Source: Gordius sp. MW1
Taxonomy: Eukaryota; Nematomorpha; Gordioida; Gordea; Gordiidae
Length of the DNA: 64,000 bases
Assembly: GCA_964036665.1 (NCBI GenBank)
Contig: OZ038533.1
Span: 7,276,413 to 7,340,412 of the forward strand
Reading direction: 5' to 3'
The notes under the pieces are model-generated. The model saw only the letters and a program-made list of their open reading frames with translations. It ran no database searches and was not told the DNA's origin. The first letter of the stretch is position 1. Every line of letters begins with the position of its first letter. The position numbers and the translations under genes were made by a program. Positions 23,774 to 36,500 of this stretch are shown piece by piece.

Positions 23774-25766
23774 TATTATATTGTTAATAAGAAATTCACA
23801 ATTATTTATTATATAATTATATTATACGTATTATTGCATTTATATTTCAAAAAATATAAGTTGTTATTAAGTTTTATGGAATAACAATCGGTTTTTACTT
23901 TGTTGGTATAAAATTTATATCACACAAACTTATTCCGATAGAGTTTATTGGAACTGGCCTTGCTTTGTAGCCTGCGAGTAATGGGTTCACACCCCTCCCC
24001 TAGTAACTATGTCCATATATGCGATTCAATTTTAAATTTTAACAAACCCTGTAAATGATCGCAAAGATTTAATGGGAGGCCTCTTTATAATTAAAAATTA
24101 CAAGTCTAACAGAATGCTACCAATTTGTAAAGAAATTAAGCCAAATTCTTCATAAAATCTTCAATTGGTAATCCTAATTAGTTTTAAAATTTTTGAGACA
24201 CCCTTCTGGGACTCATGCACTGAATTGCCTTGTGCAGTGATATGGAAGAGAAATAAAATCAATGACTGGTAACCATCGAGAAGTAATAAATTATCTAAAA
24301 TCTTAAAACAGCAATTAAAGAAATGTATCAAGTTAATGGACTTTGTTATTACACAGTTTTAGCTTAATAACATTTAAGAATATTTCCCTTATTACAATAC
24401 AAACGGGGATTCAAAACTCAACTTTTTTAAAAATTACGATTACCATAAGATCTCAATATTAATTGTTAAGGATATTAGAAGTAGCGACTTCCGAAGGGTT
24501 TTATATTAAGGTTAAAGACCAGGTCTTAATGTCAGAGATTTTCAATATTTCTAAAATGTGTTAAATATCTAAGAATTGTGAGGGAAAAAAGATGTTAACA
24601 ACATATTTTAACGTAATTTATTTATAACTGGTGCGCCATATAGTTTTACTCGCAAACTGTCTGATTATTCAATTTTTCCGGCAAATCCAATTCCGTGGAA
24701 ACTAATTAGTTTTCATGAATGCTGACAAAATCAGGATTGCAATAAAATTTTAACTTTATTATTTAAATCTCCATTTTATAAAAATCCGCTCGCACGGTGT
24801 TACAAATTTTTATTATTTTAGTCAAATCTATTATTTAATGGTTTTGTGAAAAATATATTTCGATACTAAGAGTAGTTCCTACTATTTTTAGTAGCAATTT
24901 TAAGCAAAGAGTATAGCCTCTTTGAGGAAATTATTTTGAATGTTATTACATTTTTTTAAAACTCAAAACCGTAATAGCCAATGGCGTAACTAACCTTTTA
25001 AGGGCCCGTCTTAATATACGATTCAACTTCATGGCGCCAAATTTTTGTTTGTCTAAATATGCGATATACATGTCGTGGAATTAACAATTTTAGTTTAGTT
25101 ACCATATGAATATGCTAAGCGTAATTAAATGATAAATATTTATTTATTTTACGAGCAAAAACAGAACAAAAATGAAGTGACATGTTTTAACATACATTCG
25201 CTTTTTGAATCTAGATTCAAAATCGCGTATTATGACGCACCCTAACTTTAATGCAATTACACTCAAATTTAGTGGGAATAAACGGTGAGTGAAATATTTT
25301 GTCCTACGCTTGTTTGCCGAATTTAATGGCCAACCGCTATTATATGTTACCCCCCCCCCTTATATGTGTACACCGCTTTAACTAATACCTTTTTATTTCC
25401 ATAAAACTATGTTTCTGTATCAGCTTTGTTTTTCGCTCTTTGGTTTACCTTCAATTTATATTATAAACCAAGAAACTTCTACAATAATTTTATTTTAAAT
25501 CACATAGCTTTCGACTTAATATTAAATGACGGCTATATTACGGCTATGTAAATTTTCTAGTAAATACTAATTTTTTATTTATGATTTATGAAGGTATAAA
25601 GATTTCGATTTGTGTAGGATTATGCAATTGATAAAATATAAATGGAGGTTAAGAATTGGTCACAAACTAGCTTTAAAGATGTTAACTTTTACAAGACATA
25701 CCCTTATCAAAGACAACTTATTAATAGTTGTTTTTAAACCGCAATCATATTAGGAATACCGTGAAT
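23774..25766. other. AT-rich intergenic region downstream of VPS36
   Basis: No gene recognised. AATAATGG/AATAACAAT-type A-rich text just after the stop may include the polyadenylation signal. At about 24980, AATGGCGTAACTAACC recalls a hAT-type terminus but no partner is seen. Confidence 0.45.
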
Positions 25767-26317
25767 TAGAGCCCTGCACAAGCCGCCTAAAGCCCCTCGA
25801 GACGGGCTTGGGTAGAATTTGATAAAATAATCTGGCCCCGGGCTCGGGTCGGGCCGCCCGTGCCCGAATTAACCTAAAGCAAACTAATCTTTATAAAATA
25901 TGATTTAAATCAACCCAACTCGATATTGAATAATTATCTTCACACTTAGAAGTTAGAATTCTATTTAGGTAAAATTTCAGAAAGTTTTTTTATTTGGAAC
26001 TATTAAATAAAATATTTAAAGTTAGATTTTTAGTTTCAAATTATAAGCTAAATAAATTGTATCAAGCGAAAATGGATTTTTTATTTCAAACTTATCCTAA
26101 TTGTAAATTACGAGTAATAACAATCTAACGCATCTATTTATAGGGTGATATGATTTTAAAAATTAAAAATTTTCAAAAGTTTGATTTGAAAAATCGGGTC
26201 GGGCTTGGGCTCGGGTAGGCCAAAAAAATATCGGACCGGGGTCGGGAAAAATTGAAATTAAGACGTCAGGCTCGGGCCGAAGAAATTTCATTTATTTTTA
26301 GTATGTACTAGACTCTA
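25767..26317. mobile_element. 551-bp non-autonomous element of the TAGAGCCCTGCA family
   Basis: Begins TAGAGCCCTGCAC and ends GACTCTA, with G/C-rich CCCGGGCTCGGGTCGGGCC arms and an AT-rich middle. It is the reverse-oriented relative of the copy at 44431-45097 (shared TTCGGCCCGAGCC and CCCGACCCGATTTTT segments). Flanking bases do not form a clear 8-bp duplication, so one end may be eroded. Confidence 0.6.
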
Positions 26318-27591
26318 ATAAGAGCGAAAACGTTATGTGTGCCTTACATGACACTAGGTAAATATTTAAATTAATCTCAAATTTATGATCACAATTTATA
26401 TAAATTAGAGTTATCACATATTATTTAATTCACGATTTCAACTCGTAAATCGGGTTTTTTCACATTTTTTAAATTAACATACTAGAATTCTTTTAAACCC
26501 TCATTTCATTAGTATTTCTGTCTCTTTAATTTTACAACCCGCAATATAGATTTATTAATTGTATAAATCATTATCATCCATAACTCTAAACTCTTAAAAC
26601 ATATGGTTATTCATAGGATCCTACCAAAATTTTCCAAGCCGGAACTCAGTATTTATTTTTAAATTTATCCGAGTTCCATTTGAGCCCAATTCTATTTAAT
26701 TTGCTGGCCCGACTCCAGTTTAATTCCAGCCGGTTTTTTTTAGCGACTTATAGGTTTATTTTGCATTTAAAATTTACTACAAAAAACGAAAGCTATTAAT
26801 AGGAAATTTTAAGCAAGGATAATTAAATGTAAAAAATATGCAATCTATCTTGTTCCAATTAAATTTTAGTTTCAAAATTTTTGGATACAGCGGTTAAAAA
26901 CATTTAATATTCCAATAGCTGCTTTAGATATTAAATGAAAAAAAATGAAAAAAATTTCAAGTATGAATGGGCGGAGCCAAAGGTTGGCAGGTAGGGGCAA
27001 ATCCTTTACAATTCCATAAAATTATGGCTGAAATAAAAAAATTATAATTTTCCCCCACATTCAAATTATTGACCCCCTCTAATTTCAAACCTAACAATGT
27101 CCATGTGTAATACTTCAAAATCTTCGATCTAATTATCCAAAACAAATAAAGAGGTAAACTTTTTTATCCATTTTGAAAGGATGTAATTGCATTAAAGATG
27201 CTTGCGATTTTCATTTTATGTCCTTTTTTAGTGAGGATAATTTACAATTTTAAAATAAATCATGTCGGTGTCCCTAAACCCATCCTTTTACGTTACAAAG
27301 ACACGTAAAATAGCTCCCATGATCTTGTGTGTGCGTGTAACTCATTTATGTTTGTATAAGCCGATGTAGCATATACACCTCCGGGCTATAATAAGACACC
27401 CAAATTTCCCTAAAACATCCTAAATCACCTTATATCCACTCTCTTTATTGTCTCCTAACTTGACATGTTTGCCTCGATCGGCCAGCCATGTCAAATGCAA
27501 CATATTTCCTCTGCTAAATAACTTTGACCAAATACGACAATAAATTTGGATGCATTTTAGTCGCCATTTTTACGATATTAATTAATTTGCT
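26318..27591. other. AT-rich region upstream of the coiled-coil/SH3 gene
   Basis: No coding signal. A single ATGGGCGGAGCCAAAGG at about 26967 resembles the ATGGGCGTAGCC family end. The last few hundred bases should hold the promoter of the gene starting at 27592; no motif could be assigned. Confidence 0.4.
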
Positions 27592-30500
27592 ATGGAAGAA
27601 GACGACGTCTTCGCAAGATTATTTTTGAACAATCGCTCCACTCATACCTCAGATGTGACATGTCCCAAACTTCAAAAGTTTTATTCGTCTCTAGATAGTC
27701 TTCCTTCAGTAGTGTCCAATAGACGCAGATTGAAAAAATTACCAAGTTATGCAATCAAAAGAAAGTTACAATATTCCCCATCTTTAAATTCTTCGAGATC
27801 ATCTAATGTGGTATTAACATGAAAAGATAATTATTTTAAAAAATTTTGGGGTTTAAGAAATTTTTTCTAGATATTACAAATGTAAAAGGGCGCTATTAAT
27901 CCTTAAATTGGCATACAGAAATCTTTTGTTATCACCGTTTTTTTTAATTAAAAATTCGTAATTTGTTAATATTTTTAATAGAATTATAAATTATACTAGA
28001 GTAAATGCTTGTTTTTAGGCCACCAAATGCGTTATAAGTCATCACAAGAAAAAGCCTTATTTTAAAAGCAATAAACAAGGATTGTTTTCTAAGTCAGACG
28101 ATAGTGAAAGAAATTCTTTGGTAAATGTATTGTTTTAATTTATTAAAATTTTTATTTGAAAATCGGTTACTAATATAGGATAAAAATACTAAAATAAAAA
28201 CCTGTTGTTGCTTTTTCCCTCTTTTTATTTTAGATTAACCGCAACGGTTCTTATGATTTAAAATCACGGCTAGTATATTCTAATTTTTTTTAAATTTCAG
28301 TTGATACTTTTGTTTGAAAATATATAAATTTTATTAAAGCTTAAATCAATAAATCATATTAACACTTCTTATTATTTAATAAGCAGATACTAAAGATCGA
28401 TGAACTTGAAAAGGCGAAATTACTTATGTCGACAAAATATCGAGAATCTAACTATCGAATGATGGAGCTAAACAATGAATTAGGAAGACTCAAAATGAAA
28501 TCCAAATTGTTACTCGAAGAAAATCAAAAATTGGTAAGCCTGACTATCGTTAAATAATAATATATGATTTGTTCCACTTTGGTTTCTTTTCAGTTAATAA
28601 AATTAGCCTTATCTTTAAAAATATCCGCCTTTCTAAGAAACGCGGTAAATTTTTTGGCCAAAGCCCTATTTTTTCATTAATTTCAATAATTACAATCAAA
28701 ATTAATTTAATGATATCTAAAAGGGCGGGCAAAAATATCATCCTAATTGGTCCTTTTGTTAAAAAATAAAACTCGATTTATAGGACTTTGTAACGAAATG
28801 ACTGTTAAAAGCACCCTTTCATGTCTCCTATGCAACAATAACTAAAACCACCTAAAAATATGTTCATTTTGCGCTTGACTTTGAAATTGGCAATTTTTAG
28901 TATATTTTTACGACTTTGAAGTAACAACATACATTAGAGTTGAGTTCGGGCTAAATCGTATAAAATTAATTTAACCTACATTTGAAACCTCTTCCCTATA
29001 TAATAAAATCATTTAAAAATGAGTATTGCTTTTCATATGCGCTTGGTTGGACAAACCCATTTTTCTAGATTGGGGGGGGGGGGGGGGAGGGGGGGCAGGC
29101 GCGATGAACACCTGATAGACAAAGGAAAAATTGTTATCAAACTTAAATTATAAAATATATAATACTTGTAATTAAAAATATAATTAAAAATTATTTTTAA
29201 TGTACGGATTCAAAAAACGAATCCAAGTTGAGTTGTGGGTAAAGTAAGCGACCAACATATTTTGACTAAAAATTTCGATTTTTGCAAACTTAAGATTTTC
29301 CTCTCCGTTATATAATTTGTAAATCAAAAGACGACATATTAAGTCTTCCACAAATAAAAATGTGTTTATCTTTATACGAAAATTGTATTAATTTAATTCT
29401 ACTTTAAATATTTTTTATATTTTTCATAATACTTTTATCAAAAATTGATTATTTAACAATCTAATATTAAAAACTTTCAAGATTATCACGAATTATATGA
29501 TATTGCGACAAAACCTCTAATTGAACTTGTAGCTTTTAATCAGAATTCACAGACAATGTTAATATTTAAATCAATTTTACGGTTTTAGTTTTTTATTGAT
29601 GTAATTTGTTATATTCGCTTAATTATTTATTGTTTTAATATTAGCATGAAATAAAACACAAAAACAGACAACAAATATTAAATTTAAACACTTTGCTAAA
29701 TAATGAAAGAAGAAAGAATGCCCAAAATAAGCAAGAATGTAATGACATTATATTGTCCTTGAAAAATTCATCGGAAGAGAAAGATTTTAAAATCAGATAT
29801 TTAATTGGAAAACTTTCTTTATTAACCGAATCTAATCACATGGAGGAAAGGTATAACTTTTTTACTTGTCTCAATGCTTAATGCAGCTAATTTTTCAATT
29901 TAAACTATTATATTGTCTAATAAACTTTCCCTCATTCGCTTTTTATTTCTTCCCTCTTATTTAATTGTTGACGAGAAAATTCAATAATTTCATTAAGATA
30001 CTAATAATATATATTAAAATAATGCCGAAACACATTTTATTATCTTCAAATATTTCGTATCTAAAAATGTTTTTTATTATTTAATGGCATAATTTACACA
30101 TAATTATTTATTTTTATTGACAATAACAGAAAGATTGTACTTTCAAGCTTTAAGCTGATAATTCATTCTCAAAACGTTTCCAAAGTTGTAGAATAAACAT
30201 AACTTAGAGAGTACTGTTATTAATTAATTTTACCGCAACAAAGATAAATCTAATTAAAATGGTTGAAAATATTCGGTTAATCACATTTGGATTCAATTTT
30301 TAAAGGTTTTGACTGATAAAATTCTTTAGGGCTTGTCTTAATATTGGATTTTGCTGCGCAGCAAAAATCGTTGTATGGGTTATAACATAGCCGTGTCCTA
30401 ACTTCAAATTCACAGCAGATTTACATTTTAGACGCATAACATAACATCGATTTTGTGAGATCCAAAATCTCCTAAGCTTAAATGTTGATGTTTTTAAATT

Positions 30501-33500
30501 TTTAATATCAATCAACTAAGCTTTGATTTAATTTCAAGAAGAAATAAACTAAAATATCCTTTTTAACTATCAAAAAACAAAATATTAAAAATTACAACCG
30601 AGTTTGACCCATGAAATTGAAGCGGATATTTAGACAAAGATAAGTTCGCGCAATTTGAATCTGAATCCGATATTAAGACAAGCACTTAGTCGTATAACAA
30701 CGGAAACCAAAAAGGCCTAAAGAATTAGTTTGTGATTTTTAATACTATTTAATTAATCAAACTTTTAAAATTACAAATTTAGACTAACGCGTAATTGTTT
30801 CTTCTCACTATAATATTTTTTAACGGTGGGGATGGGTTCTTTTTTTATTCAAAATAATATCCTAATAATTAAATTTAAGCAGAGTTTGTTAAAAAAAACA
30901 TAGAAAAAGTTACCTTTATCAGCCATGGTTTTTTAAAAAAAAATTTTTGAAGGTCTATTTTTAAATTTTAATAACCAATTCAAATTTTTAAAAACTACTA
31001 ACAATTCTTAAAATATTTCGGTTTAATATTATTTGACACGGCCCTTCTGATATTTATTATTTATTTTCTCTTGTTCGGAGATCTATAATTCTATCGTCTT
31101 AATCGACCCAAATTAAAAATCGATTTAATATCGCATTTAACTATATTAATTGCTATGCAATTTATGGGCTCACTTTCCAATTTGTTTTGTCACGCTATTC
31201 GGCGTGCGCACCGAACGTGGATGTCACGCACCGAATGACTTCGGCTTGTTTACTGCTAAAACCGCTTGGAATTCGAATATTAATGTTAATTTAACTAGTT
31301 TTGGGGTTAGAATCCCGGAGTTTTTTTGACTTTTATGACTGTTCTTGTTACTATCATTGATAATAAGAATTTTTGGCCGTCCGCTGGCTGCTGACCAATG
31401 AAAAAAATGACCATTGGCCAAAATGTGAATCGAAATTATTTTTTCGTTTTTTTTTGACTATTATGATTGTTCCTGTTTCTACCATTGTTATTATGACTTT
31501 TTGGCCGTCCGCTGGCTGCTGACCAATGTTATATAATAAACATAAATAAAAGTTGTTTACTTTTAATTGCTATGCAATTTAACTAGTTTTTGGGTTAGAA
31601 TCCCGGAGTTTTTTTTGACTCTTATGATTGTCCCTGTTTGTTCTTGTTACTATCATTGATAATAAGAATTTTTGGCCGTCCGCTGGCTGCTGACCAATGA
31701 AAAAAATGACCATTGGCCAAAATGTGAATCGAAATTATTTTTTTCGTTTTTTTTCGACTATTATGATTGTTCCTGTTTCTACCATTGCTATTATGACTTT
31801 TTGGCCGTCCGTTGGCTGCTGACCAATGTTATATAATAAACAGAAATAAAAGTTGTTTACTTTTATTTGCTATGCAATTTAACTAGTTTTTGGGTTAGAA
31901 TCCCGGAGTTTTTTTTAACTCTTATGATTGTCCCTGTTACTACCATTGCTATTATGACTTTTTGGCCGTCCGTTGGGTGCTGACCAATGAAAAAAATGAC
32001 CATTGGCCAAAATGTGAATCCAAGTTTATTTTTTCGTTTTTTTTCCGACTATTATGATTGTTCCTGTTACTACCATTGATAATAAGACGTTTTGGCCGTC
32101 CGTTGGCTGCTGACCAATGAAAAAATTGACCATTGGCCAAAATGTGAATCCAAGTTTATTTTTTCGTTTTTTTCGACTATTATGATTGTTCCTGTTACTA
32201 CCATTGATAATAAGACGTTTTGGCCGTCCGTTGGCTGCTGACCAATGAAAAAATTGACCATTGGCCAAAATGTGAATCCAAGTTTATTTTTTCGTTTTTT
32301 TTTCGACTATTATGATTGTTCCTGTTACTACCATTGATAATAAGACGTTTTGGCCGTCCGTTGGGTGCTGACCAATGAAAAAATTGACCATTGGCCAAAA
32401 TGTGAATCGAAATTTTTTTTTTCGTTTTTTTTCGCTAACACTGATTTATAGACCATCTGTTGGAACTGACCAATTAAAAAAAATGACCATTGGCCAAAAT
32501 GTGATTCGAAAATTTTTTTTTTGTTTTTTGTTTTGACTCTTATAAATTTATATCCACTTTTACCGTGTCCTGGCTGCTGACCAATGAAAAAAATGACCAT
32601 TGGCCAAAATGTGATTCGAAAATTATTTTTTCGTTTTTTTGACTATTATGAATTTATAACCACCTCTACCCTGTCCTGGCTGCTGACCAATTAAAAAAAT
32701 GACTTATATCATTTTTGAATATCTATACTATTTTATTTTTAGATATCTTATTAATAAATCTAATTATTATTACATCTTATTTTTAAAAGTCATATTTTTT
32801 AATATCTAACGCATTATATATTTAAATTTTATTTTCAAAAATTTTTATTATAAGCCACAAATGATTGTTCTTGTTCCTACCATTGATAATAAGCCTTTTT
32901 GGCCGTCCGTTGGCTGCTGACCAATAAACATTTTTGTAAGAATTTAATGTTTTCAGACATTTATCCATTTCTAGACTTAAAAAAACCTTATCAATAACAA
33001 ATTATTCCCAAACATATTAACATTTAGTTTTTGTGTTATCAAAATTAACTCATAAAACTAGTTTTATGTATTCAAAAGCTTTAACTACTTGATTGAAATC
33101 ACAATATCTTTATTTCCTATTTCTAATGATTGCTAAAATAACAGATAAAATATTGCCTTTCAACAACTTACTGATAATTAAAAAAAAGGGGGGAGGATAG
33201 CAATTCGTAAGTTTCTGTTTATACTCTTTGAAAAGGTCACATGTGTTCACTTAAGTTACCATATAGTCGTGTCCATTTCGCCCTTTTAATGATAACGCAT
33301 CTGTTGTTACCATGTTTCAGTTTTACAAGTATACCGTCGTTACCTAGAAAAGAATTTAACCTTTACTATTCGAGCATTCAAAACCTCACTATTTATGTCC
33401 AATGTAAGTTTTTATTTTAAATTTGTTTTTTGAATATTATTTATTTTATTTTTATATTGATTATACGTTAAACCCCTACCCCTCCCTATCTTACCCTTCC

Positions 33501-36500
33501 ACCGCTGAGTTGGTATTATTAGGGGGCGGGAGTGGAGGAGATCATCCCTCAACCCCTTTTTATTATTATTGATTTTTATATGCTTTTGGCAAATTAACGG
33601 AGGGAAAGGGGGGATAGTGTGTGCGTTTAGTTTTAACGGAGGGAAAGGGGGGGAAGGAGGTAGTTACTCTTCTATTCCCCCTCACTTCAGGCAAATACAC
33701 TTAGAGCGCCAAGTCAGCTGTTTATATCAATCAAATATTTATAGGGCTATTTATTTTTAAATCTTTTAAATTAGAAAATTAATCTTTAATTTAATTAACT
33801 GCGAATTAGGGCATACTAATTTAAAGTTTTCCTTTACTTACAATAACGTTCCACTAGATTTTGTTTTGGTTCAAACAGTTTAACTTAAAAATGAAATGGT
33901 TGCATTTTTTCTAGCTTTATATTTTAATGTATTCAATCTTCTCGGAACTTTTGGTAATAATCCAGCCTCCTTATGCTGACCCCACTTCTTATGTATATAC
34001 CTTATCTAATCTCTGTTATTTAACGCCTCTTTTATCATTTAATAAACATTAATCTCTCCTTCAATAATTTAATCTTTCATTTAATAAACATTAATTTCTC
34101 CTTTTTAAATACATTTTTAATATATTCCAAATGTCTTTGTATAATGTTATGTTTTCCATATGAACCTATTATAAATGACGTCTAACTCTATAATTCAGTA
34201 CACTTTTAAAAAACATTTTATCGTAAAAATATGTTTATCAAAAATGAAATTTAATTGATCAGACAGGTACATGGACGTAGCCAGGTTTTGGTTTGGGGGG
34301 GAGGCGAAACGTTTAAAATTTCAATCAGGGGGGGGGGCCAAACCTACAATTTTTAATTTTTACGGGTTTTTTATTGAAAAATTTTATTTTCGTCATTTAG
34401 GGGCTAAAGGTCGACCAAGCAAAACCCAGGCAAAACTAGTCCCCCCCCCACTAAATGACAAAAAATTTCAATAAAGCTTCCTCCAAGAGTTACATTTTAG
34501 CCCCTTCACCCTCCTAACCTAAAATGTTTAACCTAATTTCATTAATTAAAAAATAAAAAATAAAGATGATATTTATATACTTTATCCAGCCGACATTATA
34601 CACTTAACTCATTTATATTTTCCCGCTTCGTCAAATTGTAAATCAAAATAAAATTTTACGTTTTTTTGGCTAACATTGATACCTACCTATGCCCGTCAGT
34701 CCAATTCTTTTGCATTTAATACCCCCCTATAGGCATTCTCGCCCCTTCTCACCTTTCTCGCCCATAAATTGCATAGCAAATAAGCTACATTTATACGTAG
34801 AATAGATGAGTCGTCCCCTCTTCCCTTCCCCCCCCCTTCCCTTCTCCGGGGGTCTGGGGGCGGAGCCCCCAGGAGATGGGGGTTTGGGGGCAGAGCCCCC
34901 AACGGGGGACTGGGGGCGGAGCCCCCAGCAGGGGGTTTGGGGGCGAAGCCCCCAAGGGGGTCTGGGGGCGAAGCCCCCAGTTACGCCCGAAGGGCGTATT
35001 TATATTATATAATATAAATATAAATAATAAGCTATCAAGTCATGGGTGTAGCTAGTGAGTAGCAGGAAGGGGCGCCTGCCCCTTCTGATTTCAAGAATTA
35101 TTAAAATTTATTATTATGACTAAAATTTCAAAAACATTTTACCACTCCCTATGCTCCTCTATAAATTCAATACTGGCTATGCACATTGCACATTTATCAA
35201 GTTCCTTGACATATGACCACATCTTTAAGACAGTGTTTTCCAATGTATGCTGTTTAACCCTGAGATTTTTTATTATCTTCTTCTGAGACTCATCGAAAGT
35301 TAGTATAAATAGAATTTGGTATAATTTTATAATCACAATAATAGTAGATTATTCCGACATTCTCAATCTTAAGTTTGATATGGCCAGTGTTAAAATGTTG
35401 CATTCATTTTATTTAAGTTGCTCTTAATGTTGGTATTTTTAAGGTTTTGAAACTTATTTGTAATTCATGGGGATTCGTAAACCTTGATTTCTTTAAAAAT
35501 CGATGAAAAAGTCGTTGATTTGTTGGAATTATTAAAATTTGTTTAAAACTAGACACAATATTAATTTTGTCAACCTATGTTATTAAAAATGAATTTTCCC
35601 CTAGATAACTTCTCGAGGACTTGAAACGCGTCTTACAAAAATTTAAAAACTCGGGCCAGGCCAATATTGAATGATAGTTCCGGGCCTGGCCCACAAGTCC
35701 GCCCGTATACAAAAATTTTTATTATGCTTATTTTTAGATTTTATATTTTTTAAAATGTTTTAATAATAGTATATTAAAAATATTATAAATGATCTATATA
35801 AATACTTGTTTATTATAAATTTCCAGTCTTAAACAAGTTCCCCTTTCCTTTAACAGGCGACTTGCAGTTAAATATAGATTTCACCAATGGCATTGCAGCC
35901 GGGATACTTAAACCCGTAATGCCATATTAACTAATTTTAGAAATTTTATGTATGGTTAAAATATTTTTAATATAATATATTAGGCCTTTTCGCCTTTTTA
36001 CCATTTTAAATATGTTAGTTTATTGATGGAATGAAAATAATCTTACTTATATTTTTTAAAGAAACCTCATAAAAATATAATATAATTTTCGTAATCTTTG
36101 GATGAGTAATACAAAATCGTCCTTATTATAATAGCTTATATAAATATTGATTTAATCAATACTAATGTTAATATTTTTAAAAGGTACGGAGTTGTTAAGT
36201 CTTTATATAGACTCAATATCACTTAAAAATTTAAAACGTTGAGATATTGATAAATGAACGATTAACGATGGAGATTTAGTTTCTATAATTTAATAACATT
36301 AAATTAGTTAAAAACCGTTATAAAAATACTTTATAATATACAAATAAAAATCTAAACGGTTATAAGGGGCTTTTGTGGCCTTACATATATCTAGGCCCGG
36401 CCTGAGCCCACTAGGTAGTATTAGGGCCCGTTCAGGCCCTACCCACGGCCGGGCCTGGCATGTCTCTACTCACTTTTAACGGAATTTTGCCATTTGGATT

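Noticed and set aside
23960-24000. tRNA-like GGGTTCACACCC (possible T arm)
   Set aside because: No matching A box or acceptor stem at the correct distance.
25767-26317. 8-bp target duplication for this hAT-type copy
   Set aside because: CCGTGAAT and ATAAGAGC do not match; element called from tips and arms only.
29071-29100. Long G run as a G-quadruplex regulatory site
   Set aside because: Poly-G/C runs accompany transposon ends throughout the window, so a mobile-element edge is the simpler reading.
31952-32600. Overlapping minus frames with repeated MANGQFFHWSA peptide
   Set aside because: Translations of minisatellite monomers in different frames, interrupted at every indel.
34854-34980. 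CRISPR-like appearance (short palindromic repeats)
   Set aside because: Spacers are only 6-11 bases and nearly identical, no cas genes, and the context is an animal intron.
34806-35012. 68-codon Gly/Pro-rich repeat protein
   Set aside because: It only reads through the GC hairpin array; there is no start context and the opposite strand is also open.
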